From assembly GCA_003165595.1 (NCBI GenBank), contig PLWQ01000037.1, forward strand, positions 1 through 25,991: a DNA stretch of 25,991 nt, given 5' to 3'. A program made the position numbers and the translations under genes. Below the pieces are notes generated by a model that saw only the letters and a list, made by a program, of their open reading frames with translations, searched no databases and was not told the DNA's origin. This document shows positions 9,878 through 17,117 of this stretch, in pieces. Source of the DNA: Fibrobacterota bacterium (GTDB lineage: Bacteria > Fibrobacterota > Chitinivibrionia > Chitinivibrionales > FEN-1185). Position 1 is the stretch's first letter, and each line of letters starts with the position of its first letter.

Positions 9878-10132
9878 ATGGCACATAAGAAGGGCGGCGG
9901 AAGCACTGTTAACGGCCGGGACAGCAACCCGCAGAATCTTGGCGTCAAGAAATACGGCGGCGAGAAAGTGCTTGCGGGAAACATCCTGGTTCGCCAGAAG
10001 GGAACGGTCATTCATCCCGGACGCAACGTGGCAAAGGGGAAAGACGATACGCTGTTCGCGCTTGTGGACGGCGTTGTCCTGTTCCAGACCGGCGCACAGG
10101 ACAAAAAGAAAGTGCACATAGTTCCCGCATAG
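9878..10132 (+). CDS. rpmA: 50S ribosomal protein bL27
   Basis: The protein has 84 residues. It starts [10 protein letters not shown] and carries [16 protein letters not shown] and the [17 protein letters not shown] signature. The N-terminus begins directly with the mature form and lacks the cleavable extension seen in Firmicutes. The N-terminal tail of bL27 reaches the peptidyl-transferase centre. AAAAGGA at 9864-9870 is its ribosome site. A strong terminator follows, ending the operon. Confidence 0.97.
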   Translation: MAHKKGGGSTVNGRDSNPQNLGVKKYGGEKVLAGNILVRQKGTVIHPGRNVAKGKDDTLFALVDGVVLFQTGAQDKKKVHIVPA

Positions 10133-10177
10133 CAAGTTTCGCGGGAGCGCAGCACGGCTGCGAGGAATCGAAATTGG

Positions 10178-10205
10178 AAAGCAGGGCGCGCGCCCTGCTT
10201 TTTTT
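10178..10205 (+). terminator. Rho-independent terminator after rpmA
   Basis: A perfect 24-nt palindrome (AAAGCAGGGCGC and its complement, 10178-10201) runs into seven T residues (10199-10205). It ends the rplU-rpmA transcript. On the opposite strand only three T follow the stem, so it is a weaker stop for the converging wzz-type gene. Confidence 0.93.
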
Positions 10206-10238
10206 GTTCGGCAACTGCATCCGGCGGGACAGGCAATC

Positions 10239-11429
10239 TCAGCGTTTGCGCATCCCGAGCAGGCCGGCGACGCGCCCGGCTTTCCGGTACACCGCCGAGT
10301 CACGGCTCTTCTGAAGGCCGAACCACTTTTGTCCCGCGATGTACGTTGTCATGCAGCACATCCCGGCAAAGAAGAACACGATGGTAATAACGGCGCGTTT
10401 GGGACGGGTTTTCCGCTGCGGCACCTGCGCGGTTTCGAGCACCTGCACCGAGGGAACGTTGTTCGATTCCGAGAATTTCGCCTGTTCGAAAAGCTGGAGA
10501 ACGAACTCGTAGAGCGACTCCTGTATCTTGACGTCCCGTAACAGATATCCGTATTGCACCGATTTTGCCGGGGCGTCCTTGAGCGCGATGATGAGGTTCC
10601 CGCCGCCTGCCGTCATGTACTTGCCGATTTCCCTTACGATCACGCTCTTCTGCTTCTCAAGTTCGGCGATCCGCTGATTGCCGTCGCCGTACTGGCTCTG
10701 CAACTGGCCTATTTCCAGGTCGAGCCCCATCTTCTCCGCCTCGAAATGGGCGAGCGCCTCAACCGACGACTTGGTCTGGTGTTCCAGGTCGATGTAGTTG
10801 TTCTCGGTCTGGAAGGCCGTGAGTCTCCGTGTCGCGGTATCGAGGTCCTGCTTGATAAGAGAGAGTCGCTCCTCAAAGAACACCCTGGAGTTCTTCGCGC
10901 TTTCCTTTGCCAGCACGTAGGTGATGGTGTCGAGTTCCTCAAGCATGAAGTTGGCAATGGCCGCCGCCGTGGCGGGGTTGGTGTCGGTCACCGAGACTTC
11001 GATGTTTCCATAGTCGTTTTCCACGACTTTTGTGCTCTTGTTGAAGGCTTTCAAGAGGTCCTCAACATAATATTTCTTTCTCTTATTGAACCCGTAATGA
11101 TGAACAAGGTCGAACCGGTCCACCGCGACCCGGGCCATTCTCCTGCTTTCGAGAATGCTCATGAAGTTGTCGGCATCGCTCCCGCCGCCGAGGTCCATGG
11201 ACTTGAGCAGGCCGGAAATGGGAAGTTCCTTGCCGAGCAGAGAACCAAGCCCCGACATCTTTGCCGCCGGTTTTAAGATCACTGCCGTGGCGGTGTAGGA
11301 TTTGGGAAGAACCAGACTGATGACCACGCCCGCCGCGCAGAAAACGAGAACGCCGCCCGCAAACAGCCATTTGCGCTCAAGCAGCACAATGAGCAGGTCG
11401 AGCAGGCCTTTTTTCCCCGAATCTTCCAT
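10239..11429 (-). CDS. Wzz/chain-length determinant family protein
   Basis: The protein has 396 residues with the Wzz topology: a first membrane helix at about 21-41, a long periplasmic region rich in coiled coil (about 170-270), and a second membrane helix at about 345-364. The conserved Pro-rich GNVR-type segment (VPSVQVLETAQVPQRK, 325-340) sits just before the second helix. There is no tyrosine-kinase domain. The family sets the chain length of O-antigen or exopolysaccharide in the inner membrane. The gene stands alone and divergent from its right neighbour; NusG-like and glycosyltransferase genes 3-5 kb away may belong to the same programme. The start ATG has GGGAAC upstream and a promoter at 11487-11515. 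Confidence 0.88.
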   Translation of the reverse strand: MEDSGKKGLLDLLIVLLERKWLFAGGVLVFCAAGVVISLVLPKSYTATAVILKPAAKMSGLGSLLGKELPISGLLKSMDLGGGSDADNFMSILESRRMARVAVDRFDLVHHYGFNKRKKYYVEDLLKAFNKSTKVVENDYGNIEVSVTDTNPATAAAIANFMLEELDTITYVLAKESAKNSRVFFEERLSLIKQDLDTATRRLTAFQTENNYIDLEHQTKSSVEALAHFEAEKMGLDLEIGQLQSQYGDGNQRIAELEKQKSVIVREIGKYMTAGGGNLIIALKDAPAKSVQYGYLLRDVKIQESLYEFVLQLFEQAKFSESNNVPSVQVLETAQVPQRKTRPKRAVITIVFFFAGMCCMTTYIAGQKWFGLQKSRDSAVYRKAGRVAGLLGMRKR

Positions 11430-11829
11430 GGGCGGTTCCCGGTTTTGCGCGGCGAAAGACGAATTGCCTTTTGTCTAGTCGCGCGGAGTATGGCGGTACA
11501 ATGCGACCGGTTCAAAAATACTTCACGAGCGCCGGTGTCCAAAATGAAAACTGGAATCCCGCAATTACAAAAAGAAAGCCCCGGACGCCAGTCTGGGGAT
11601 GACAGTTAAGAGTAATGAGCGGGAGGCAAGCTTCGGCGACTCCTGTCCGCGGTGCTTCACTTCTCGCCGGCAATTTCTCGCAACCGCCTGCGCGGATGCG
11701 AGGCCTTAACGGCTCCGTTGAGGGCGGCTGTCCCGGCTGCCTTATTCCTGGGAGCGCCCGGGACCATGTTGTATTTTTTGACCGCAGATTTCCGGCAGGA
11801 AAACGCGCGTTTTTCAGAATTGCTTTCGC
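11430..11829. other. 400-nt divergent intergenic region
   Basis: This gap lies between the - strand wzz-type gene and the + strand hydrolase. It holds the wzz-type promoter, a degenerate repeat-like patch at about 11535-11605 (CTGGAATCCCGC ... GTCTGGGGATGACAG), and a short hairpin near 11702-11724 (TTAACGG/CCGTTGA). I see no gene in it and no clear + strand promoter. Confidence 0.5.
11487..11515 (-). promoter_or_regulatory. candidate promoter of the wzz-type gene
   Basis: Read on the - strand, TTGAAC (11515-11510) and CATACT (11492-11487) are separated by 17 nt and lie about 58 nt before the start codon. Each box matches the consensus at four of six positions. Confidence 0.5.
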
Positions 11830-12627
11830 ATGAAGATAACCTTTCTCGGCACCGGCACCTCGCACGGCGTCCCTTCCATCGATTGCATGATCGACGGCCA
11901 CCGGCACTGCCCGAAAGGCGTGTGCAGGTTGTCCTTGTCCGATGCAAAACACGCCCGGACCCGCTCTTCCATTCTCGTCGAACTGGGCGGGAAGCGCGTG
12001 CTGGTCGACGTTTCGCCCGACTTCCGGCAGCAGGCGCTGCGCGAGAAAATCCCGGCAATCGACGCCGTGCTCATCACGCACTGTCATGCCGATCATATTT
12101 ACGGCATTCCCGACATACGCTCCTACACCGCGCATCAGCCCCAACCGCTCAGTTTCTACGGGTCAAGCGAGAGCATGACGGCCGTTCGCACCTGCTTTCC
12201 CTATATTTTTGACCCCAACGCATTTCGCGGCGGCGGGATTCCCAGAATCGCAACCAACACCGCGAGTGCCCCGTTTACGCTCTTTGGAAAATCGGTCACG
12301 CCGCTGCACGTGGAGCACGGCAATCTCGCCGGTTGCTTCGGCTATCGCATCGACGGCATGGCATACATTCCCGACATCAAGTCGCTGCCGTCCCAAACCC
12401 GCGCATCCCTGGCAAACCTGGACGTGCTCATTCTCAATTGCCTGAGGGAAACACGGGAACATGCGAGCCACCTCGTGCTGGAGCAGAGTATGGCGCTGGC
12501 CCGCGACATCGGCCCCCGGAAATGTTATTTTATCCACATGAGTCACGACATTAACTACGCCACAGACGGCGCAAAGCTCGATCCGTGGATGGAATTTTCG
12601 TATGACGGAATGAAAGTTGAAGCATGA
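11830..12627 (+). CDS. metallo-beta-lactamase-fold hydrolase, PhnP-like
   Basis: The protein has 265 residues. It opens with FLGTGTSHGVP and has the metal motif THCHADH (His84, His86, Asp88, His89), further likely ligands in LHVEHG (His160/His163) and YIPDIK (Asp182), and a C-terminal HMSHD. This is the PhnP/COG1235 group of phosphodiesterases; relatives cleave cyclic phosphate esters, and many FCB copies have no proven substrate. The position usually read as D in the LILDALR motif is Asn203 here (LILNCLR), a small departure whose effect is unknown. The cytoplasm is the likely location, since no signal peptide is seen. No good ribosome site precedes 11830, but the start coincides with the first beta-strand of the fold. 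Confidence 0.88.
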   Translation: MKITFLGTGTSHGVPSIDCMIDGHRHCPKGVCRLSLSDAKHARTRSSILVELGGKRVLVDVSPDFRQQALREKIPAIDAVLITHCHADHIYGIPDIRSYTAHQPQPLSFYGSSESMTAVRTCFPYIFDPNAFRGGGIPRIATNTASAPFTLFGKSVTPLHVEHGNLAGCFGYRIDGMAYIPDIKSLPSQTRASLANLDVLILNCLRETREHASHLVLEQSMALARDIGPRKCYFIHMSHDINYATDGAKLDPWMEFSYDGMKVEA

Positions 12628-12644
12628 AAGGGCAAGATTTTTTT

Positions 12645-12657
12645 GGGGGGGGGAAGT
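12645..12657. repeat. G9 tract, left half of a 13-bp inverted repeat
   Basis: Nine G followed by AAGT. Its exact complement (ACTT plus nine C, within a run of twelve C) lies at 13501-13513. The pair brackets both R2 copies A and F and the transposase remnant. Homopolymers of this length are prone to slippage. Confidence 0.7.
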
Positions 12658-12688
12658 ACAGCCGGTCTCAAATCTTGACAGTAGGTTT

Positions 12689-12827
12689 GGGCGTTCCCCT
12701 CGCTGCGCTCGGGTCGGCCCTCCCTCCGTGCTCGGCCGTTCGGCCTCGGTGCTGGACCGCCCGGATCGCCTTCGGCGCGGGCCGGCCGGCACCGCGCTCT
12801 GGCGCGCACTGCGGTCCGTCCTAACGC
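12689..12827 (+). repeat. R2 structured repeat, copy A
   Basis: It runs from GGGCGTT (12689-12695) to CTAACGC (12821-12827); the ends pair as GCGTT/AACGC. Inside are the GGCC-stem hairpin around 12733-12745, a helix GTGCTGG/CCGGCAC, and a hairpin CGCGC-TCTG-GCGCG (12793-12806). The first internal hairpin is degenerate in this copy. It lies 61 nt after the hydrolase gene. The paired copy F is inverted on the other side of a transposase remnant. Confidence 0.85.
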
Positions 12828-12900
12828 ATGCGTGCGAGCGACTGCTGCAGGATGGGCGGCAGGTTGGAAGCGGAGAGGTGATTTTCCTGGAGGAGATTGA

Positions 12901-12929
12901 TTGACAAAAAAGACTTCCTGATGTATATT
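12901..12929 (+). promoter_or_regulatory. near-consensus promoter of the transposase remnant
   Basis: TTGACA (12901-12906), 17-nt spacer, TATATT (12924-12929). This is the best sigma-70-type promoter in the window. It is followed by GGAGAGAAGG (12949-12958) and an ATG at 12963, so it probably drove the now broken transposase. Confidence 0.75.
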
Positions 12930-12962
12930 AACATCTACCATTATCCTGGAGAGAAGGCACTA

Positions 12963-13246
12963 ATGCATCGGTTGGATGAACACGTTGACGCAATGACATG
13001 TGCATTTGCTGACGGACATGCTTGACGAAGTGAAGGAAACTGCGGGCGGCAATGCTGGAAGCAGTGTTGCGGATGCCGGATACGCTTATCGAGCAAGTGT
13101 TTGGCTGGATAAAGGAGCAATACGGGTTACGCAGGCTGGCGAATCGAGGGTTGGAAAATGCGAAGGCCTCATGGTACATGGCCCGTACTGTTTACAACAT
13201 ACGAAAGATATGGACAATGACGCTGGGACAGGTCCTATTGACATGA
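12963..13246 (+). pseudogene. decayed DDE transposase (IS5/IS1182-like), internally deleted and frameshifted
   Basis: Three fragments in three different frames follow one promoter. The first is a start fragment MHRLDEHVDAMT at 12963, closed by a stop after 20 codons. The second is a middle fragment (from about 13000) containing MLDEVKETAGG and VADAGY, typical of the segment before the second catalytic Asp. The third is a C-terminal fragment (13052-13246) with IEQVFGWIKEQYGLRRL, RGLENAK and the terminal YNIRKIW, typical of the region around the catalytic Glu. Well over half of a normal transposase is missing, so it cannot be active. No clear terminal inverted repeats were found. Confidence 0.75.
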
Positions 13247-13266
13247 AGGCAAAGGGGTAGTTTCTT

Positions 13267-13546
13267 GCGCCAGGGGCGACGGAAGGTGTGCCAGAGCACA
13301 GTGCCGGCCGCCCCAGCCGCAAGGCATAGGGCGGACCGGCACCGAGGCGAATAGCCGAGCCTGGAGAGCCGGAGCACATGATGTGCGGAGACCACGCACG
13401 GAGTGCGCCCGAAGGGTGCTGAGCCGGACGCGAAGCATGAACAAAGAACCGGTGCCGCAAGGCAGGCGCCCAGACTCATGGGGGTTACGAGACGACCTCA
13501 ACTTCCCCCCCCCCCCGGCCTCAGCCCGCAACGCGGCGGGGCGCCC
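13267..13546 (-). repeat. R2 structured repeat, copy F (long variant, inverted)
   Basis: On the - strand it runs from GGGCGCC (13546-13540) to CTGGCGC (13273-13267); the ends pair as GCGCC/GGCGC. It keeps the GGC/GCC hairpin, the helix GTGCCGG/CCGGCAC and the hairpin TGTGC-TCTG-GCACA, in which two base pairs differ in a compensatory way from other copies. It is longer than the others because of extra sequence near its 5' part, including a second GGGCGCC at 13471-13465 and a run of twelve C at 13505-13516 (+ strand). Confidence 0.75.
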
Positions 13547-13619
13547 GGATCTTAATCTTGATTTCGCTGCACTTGCTTTGCATATCAGAACAATGTACAT
13601 ATCTCACGTTAGAGGTAGT

Positions 13620-14306
13620 ATGGAACAATACAAGCAGGATTTCATCACGTTCATGGTGCGCGCAAAGGTGCTGTCCTTCGGGAGCTTTGTCACCAAGAGC
13701 GGGCGCACCACCCCGTACTTCATCAACACCGGCAACTACAAGACCGGCAGCCAGATCGCGATGCTCGGCGAGTTCTACGCGGCAGCGATCCGCTCGCGGC
13801 TGGGCTCGGATTTCAATGTCTTGTTCGGACCTGCCTACAAGGGCATTCCGCTGGCGGTAAGCGCCGCGGTTGCGCTGTACCGCGCCTACGGCCACGATGT
13901 CTCGGTGTGCTTTAACCGGAAAGAGGCCAAGGACCACGGCGAAGGCGGAAGCGTGATAGGCCACAAGCTTGTCGCCGGCGACAAGGTGGTGATCGTCGAC
14001 GACGTAATCACCGCGGGCACCTCGGTGCGGGAATCGGTCGCCGTGATGTCGGCAACCCCCGGCATCGTGCTTCGCGCGCTCGTGGTGTCGGTAGACAGAA
14101 TGGAAAAGGGCCCCTCGGGCGAAAGCGCCCTTGCCGAAGTCTCCCGTTCCTGCGGCATGGATGCCTCCGCGATCGTCACCATCGACGATGTCGTCGCGTA
14201 CCTCTACAAACGCGACATCGACGGGGTCGTGCTCATCGACGACGCCATGAAGGCGGCGATTGACGGGTACCGGGCGAAGTACGGGGTTGAGAGGTTGAAG
14301 AGTTGA
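13620..14306 (+). CDS. pyrE: orotate phosphoribosyltransferase
   Basis: The protein has 228 residues. It converts orotate and PRPP to orotidine 5'-phosphate in pyrimidine synthesis in the cytoplasm. Signatures are LSFGSFVTKSGRTTPYF near the N-terminus, the flexible catalytic loop RKEAKDHGEGG (100-110) and the PRPP-binding motif VVIVDDVITAGTS (123-135). The start MEQYKQDF at 13620 matches the family; AGAGG lies just upstream. The open frame continues far upstream through the R2 copy, and MYISH at 13593 is a less likely start. The last codons and stop are built from the octamer tract at 14285-14325, so the C-terminal tail GVERLKS may be repeat-derived. A weak promoter (TTGATT, 17 nt, CATATC, 13558-13586) is possible. 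Confidence 0.95.
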   Translation: MEQYKQDFITFMVRAKVLSFGSFVTKSGRTTPYFINTGNYKTGSQIAMLGEFYAAAIRSRLGSDFNVLFGPAYKGIPLAVSAAVALYRAYGHDVSVCFNRKEAKDHGEGGSVIGHKLVAGDKVVIVDDVITAGTSVRESVAVMSATPGIVLRALVVSVDRMEKGPSGESALAEVSRSCGMDASAIVTIDDVVAYLYKRDIDGVVLIDDAMKAAIDGYRAKYGVERLKS

Positions 14307-14325
14307 AAAGTTGAACTGTTGAAAA
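14285..14325 (+). repeat. R5 octamer tract, five GTTGA units at the pyrE end
   Basis: GTTGA occurs at 14286, 14294, 14302, 14310 and 14318, an exact period of 8. Each unit contains TGA, and since 8 is not a multiple of 3 the tract places stops in all three frames; the pyrE stop (14304-14306) is one of them. Similar tracts lie at 18384-18404 and 23268-23306. Confidence 0.8.
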
Positions 14326-14381
14326 CACATCAACACGTTAACGCTTTTGCGCATACACCCATTTACGCATCTACGCACGTT

Positions 14382-14930
14382 ATGAAACGAGTCGACGAAA
14401 ATCCTCCCGCACGGTTCCCGGCCCGGCCCATCGACCAGGCGCAGGATCCGTGGTGGATTGCAAAAGTAAAGCCGCGCCAGGAAAAGGCCCTCGCTTTCGA
14501 TTTTATCAAGGCCGATATCGAATACTACCTGCCCATGGTGGTGCATGTCACGCGGCGCAAGGACAACAACAAGCCGCGCAAATCGGTACTGCCGCTGTTT
14601 TCCGGCTACATCAGCTTCTGCGGCAGCATTCCTGTTGCCAAAGGCATCTACAAGACGGGCAGGGTGGTATCGGTCATAGAAATAAAGTATCAGCAACGTT
14701 TTGTGGACGAGCTTACCCAGGTGTATCAGGCGCTGGAGCTGGGCGCCGTTCTCGAACCGGTCACCTCCGTCTACACCCCGGGGACGAGCGTATCCATAGT
14801 TGCCGGCCCGCTTCGGGGCCTCACCGGCGTCATCGCAAGAATTCAGGATGCACAGCGGCTGGTGCTGTCGGTGACCGGCCTGGGCCATGCGTCCATGTCC
14901 ATCGACGCTTCCATGGTAAAGCCGCTCTAA
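14382..14930 (+). CDS. NusG-like transcription antiterminator (UpxY/RfaH type)
   Basis: The protein has 182 residues with an NGN domain at about 24-110 (WWIAKVKPRQEKALAFDF, then LPMVV and PLFSGYISF) and a KOW motif at about 132-158 (PGTSVSIVAGPLRGLTGVI). These are specialised NusG paralogues; in Bacteroides the UpxY members and in enterobacteria RfaH allow RNA polymerase to read through long surface-polysaccharide operons. Housekeeping nusG normally sits beside ribosomal protein genes, so this is more likely the specialised kind. The ATG at 14382 is chosen because the upstream extension is low complexity and would need a TTG. No strong ribosome site is visible. Confidence 0.85.
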   Translation: MKRVDENPPARFPARPIDQAQDPWWIAKVKPRQEKALAFDFIKADIEYYLPMVVHVTRRKDNNKPRKSVLPLFSGYISFCGSIPVAKGIYKTGRVVSVIEIKYQQRFVDELTQVYQALELGAVLEPVTSVYTPGTSVSIVAGPLRGLTGVIARIQDAQRLVLSVTGLGHASMSIDASMVKPL

Positions 14931-14999
14931 TAATCATGTCAATGGTGTTTTGATACGACTCTAGGCATTTTCTTTTCAAGGCAGCGGGACATTCTGCGA

Positions 15000-15028
15000 T
15001 TGAAGTTAGCCGCCATCGAATGTATTAT
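15000..15028 (+). promoter_or_regulatory. candidate promoter of the DUF218-like/GT2 pair
   Basis: TTGAAG (15000-15005), 17-nt spacer, TATTAT (15023-15028), about 114 nt before the gene at 15142. The -10 box matches five of six consensus positions. A promoter with the same -10 box and spacing occurs at 25768-25796. Confidence 0.6.
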
Positions 15029-15141
15029 TTTGTAATGGCTCGCCCAGGCAGGTAAACAAAAGCGACGCTCATGTCCCGGACTGCGCAAAAATCAATGCAG
15101 CGGCAGCCCACGTCGCAGACGGGAAAAAAGCCGGAACCCCC

Positions 15142-15750
15142 ATGCCCGCTTTCAGCAAGAAGCTCGTCGTTGCCGGGTGTTGTGCGCTCGCGGCGCTCGG
15201 TGCGGCCGGATTCGTCTTTCGCAACCTCGCCTTGTGGCTCGTGGTGGCCGACCCCCTGCCCGCCTCGCTCGACGCGATATTCACGTTTGCCGGCGAGACG
15301 CACCGCTTGGTGTATTCCAAAGAGCTCTTTACACAGTACAAACAGGCGCGATGGCTCATCAGCTATCCTTCAAAAAAGATCGCGGTGCCCCTGGGAAAAG
15401 GGGGGCTCGACACGGCGAAGATCACGGTAGTTGACACATGCAAAAATACGCATTCCGAGGCGGCGTTTATCACCCAGTGGGCTGCATCCGCCGCGGCGGG
15501 AAACGCGGCCTGTTCCCCGGCGCACCCGCTTGCCGTGGGCCTGGTGAGCACGCCGTTTCACATGAGGAGAATCCGGACGGAGATCCGGAAAAGGGCAAGC
15601 TGCTCCGCATGCAGGTTCTTCTACCTCCCGGTGCCCTTTGAGCGTTACGGCGTTACCAGGCAGGTGTACCAAAACTGGTGGCTCAGCAAGCCGCTAAGGC
15701 AGGCCGTGATCCTGGAATTCGAGAAATACCTGTATTACCTCTTTACCTAG
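15142..15750 (+). CDS. DUF218-like (YdcF/SanA/ElyC-type) membrane-anchored protein
   Basis: The protein has 202 residues. It has one N-terminal membrane segment (about 8-35), then a divergent DUF218 core. LDAIFTFAGETHR (43-55) stands where the family has a Gly-rich beta-turn, CKNTHSEA (100-107) corresponds to the usual NTxEN motif, and STPFHMRRI (136-144) corresponds to the usual VTSxYHMxRA. The family is linked to envelope carbohydrate and lipid-carrier metabolism without a settled reaction. Several cysteines (Cys100, Cys124, CSAC at 154-157) are unusual for the family. It is followed 9 nt later by a GT2 gene, so the two probably form an operon. Confidence 0.68.
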   Translation: MPAFSKKLVVAGCCALAALGAAGFVFRNLALWLVVADPLPASLDAIFTFAGETHRLVYSKELFTQYKQARWLISYPSKKIAVPLGKGGLDTAKITVVDTCKNTHSEAAFITQWAASAAAGNAACSPAHPLAVGLVSTPFHMRRIRTEIRKRASCSACRFFYLPVPFERYGVTRQVYQNWWLSKPLRQAVILEFEKYLYYLFT

Positions 15751-15759
15751 GACTTTTGT

Positions 15760-16461
15760 ATGATGCTCTCGGTTGTTGTTCCCTGCTACAACGAGAAGAC
15801 AACGATTCTTGCGCTCCTGGAGAGGGTGCTTGGCGCCCCGCTTCCAACCGGCGTGGAGCGCGAGGTGGTGGTGGTTGACGACTGCTCGGCCGACGGCACG
15901 CGCGACATCCTGGCGGGCGTTTCGGACAAACGCGTGCGCGTGCTGTACCACGACAAAAACCGGGGCAAGGGCGCGGCGCTGCGGACCGGATTTACAAATG
16001 CCAAAGGCGACATCGTGGTGGTGCAGGATGCCGACCTGGAGTACAATCCGGACGAATACGGCAAGCTCCTCAAGCCCATCCTCGACGGCAGGGCCGACGT
16101 GGTCTACGGCTCGCGTTTCCTCACCGCCGACGAGCGCCGTGTGCTGTACTTTTTCCATTTTATGGGCAATCAGTTCCTCACGTTCATGTCCAATATTCTT
16201 TCCAACATGAACCTCTCCGACATGGAAACCTGTTACAAGATGTTCCGCCGGGAGGTAATTGACAAAATAGAAATCCGGGAGAACCGCTTCGGGTTCGAGC
16301 CGGAAATCACCGCCAAAATCGCGCGGTTGCACTGCCGCGTATACGAGGTGGGCATATCGTATTCCGGCCGTACCTACGAGGAGGGCAAGAAGATCGGCAT
16401 CATGCGGGACGGGTTCCGCGCGTTGTGGTGCATCATCAAATACAATGTATTCAAAAGATAG
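15760..16461 (+). CDS. family 2 glycosyltransferase, dolichyl/polyprenyl-phosphate sugar synthase-like
   Basis: The protein has 233 residues. It has the GT-A start LSVVVPCYNE, VVVDDCSADGT, the loop HDKNRGKGAALRTGF and the metal-binding DxD (QDADLEYNP, Asp90 and Asp92), then YGSRF. This set is characteristic of the DPM1/GtrB group, which moves a sugar from a nucleotide donor to a polyprenyl phosphate. There is no C-terminal membrane pair, so it is probably a soluble or peripheral enzyme. AGGA at 15749-15752 overlaps the stop of the previous gene, supporting translational coupling; ATG at 15763 is an alternative start. A start-like fragment of R2 (GGGCGTT, 16468-16474) follows 6 nt after the stop. 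Confidence 0.9.
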   Translation: MMLSVVVPCYNEKTTILALLERVLGAPLPTGVEREVVVVDDCSADGTRDILAGVSDKRVRVLYHDKNRGKGAALRTGFTNAKGDIVVVQDADLEYNPDEYGKLLKPILDGRADVVYGSRFLTADERRVLYFFHFMGNQFLTFMSNILSNMNLSDMETCYKMFRREVIDKIEIRENRFGFEPEITAKIARLHCRVYEVGISYSGRTYEEGKKIGIMRDGFRALWCIIKYNVFKR

Positions 16462-16613
16462 GGATTTGGGCGTTCCCCCGGTTGCAGAGACGGCAGCGCA
16501 ATGGTATCGTATTGGAGAGAGAGTGAAGCGGTTCTTTGCGGAAAAGTACCGCCGACGGGGGAGAGGTGTATCCGCTTGCCGATAGATTGTGAGTTTAGGA
16601 ACAAGAATGGTTT

Positions 16614-16779
16614 GGGCGTTCCCGTTGCCTCCGGCAACGGGCGGTTTTCCTTGCGGGCTCGGCCGCAGGCCTCGGTGCCGCCTGCCGCCACGGCCGTTGG
16701 CCGCGGTCAGGCGGCCCTGCGCTCCAGCGGGGCTGTTTCCTCCCGTTGGTCGGGCCCAAGCGTCAGTCGCCCCTAACGC
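16614..16779 (+). repeat. R2 structured repeat, copy B
   Basis: GGGCGTT (16614-16620) to CTAACGC (16773-16779), 166 nt. The first internal hairpin is a perfect 9-bp stem (CCCGTTGCC, TCC, GGCAACGGG). Next come the GGCC hairpin, a helix GCCGCCTG/CAGGCGGC that encloses CGGCC-GTT-GGCCG, and a CGCT/AGCG hairpin. About 40 extra nt lie before the 3' end. Confidence 0.88.
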
Positions 16780-16915
16780 GTGGCAACGGATTCCTGCACC
16801 ATTTGTTAAGTCCTTGGCCCCAACACAACATGCGCTGTCCTGCAACCAGAATGTCCATCGCAGCCGTCGTCGCAATTGCCAAATATCAACAATTCTTGCA
16901 TGGGGCTTCTGCCAA

Positions 16916-17050
16916 GCGCCAGGCAGGACCGCAAGGCGCGCAAGAGCGCGGTGCCGGCCGACCCGGGCCGATAGGCATAGGGCGGACCGGTACCGAGGCC
17001 TTTGGCCGAGACTGGAGGGAGGGCCGCCGCCGCAAAGCGGCGGGGCGCCC
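16916..17050 (-). repeat. R2 structured repeat, copy C (inverted)
   Basis: On the - strand it runs from GGGCGCC (17050-17044) to CTGGCGC (16922-16916), 135 nt. It has a first hairpin CCGCCGC-TTT-GCGGCGG, the GGCC hairpin, helix GTACCGG/CCGGCAC and hairpin CGCGC-TCTT-GCGCG. The 3' flank CTTGGCAGAAG is shared with copy E, so C, E and F form a GCGCC/GGCGC subfamily. Confidence 0.88.
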
Positions 17051-17117
17051 AACAGAATAGCGGCTCTATCCAGACCCAATCGGCATTGATTACCAACTTC
17101 TCCTAAGGAGGTGAATA

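Larger units (their letters stand above)
16462..17117. other. 656-nt repeat-filled gap with two inverted R2 copies
   Basis: It contains a short 5' fragment of R2 at 16466-16485 (GGGCGTT then CCCCC), copy B (+) and copy C (-), with their CGC ends facing each other across about 136 nt. The sequence at 16486-16613 and 16780-16915 shows no gene; the end-proximal part of the latter resembles the 3' flanks of copies D and E (TTGT[C/T]AAG). The peptidase ribosome site closes the gap. Confidence 0.6.

Noticed and set aside
13521-14888. 455-codon open frame on the - strand across pyrE and the NusG-like gene
   Set aside because: Antisense to two recognised genes and running into a repeat; no family resemblance.
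16614-17050. Group II intron, ribosomal or tRNA-like RNA as an explanation of R2
   Set aside because: No intron domain V, no rRNA or tRNA signature, and no associated maturase; the elements are too short.
15694-17079. 461-codon open frame on the - strand through the GT2 gene and R2 copies
   Set aside because: It joins antisense of a glycosyltransferase to repeat sequence; not a protein.
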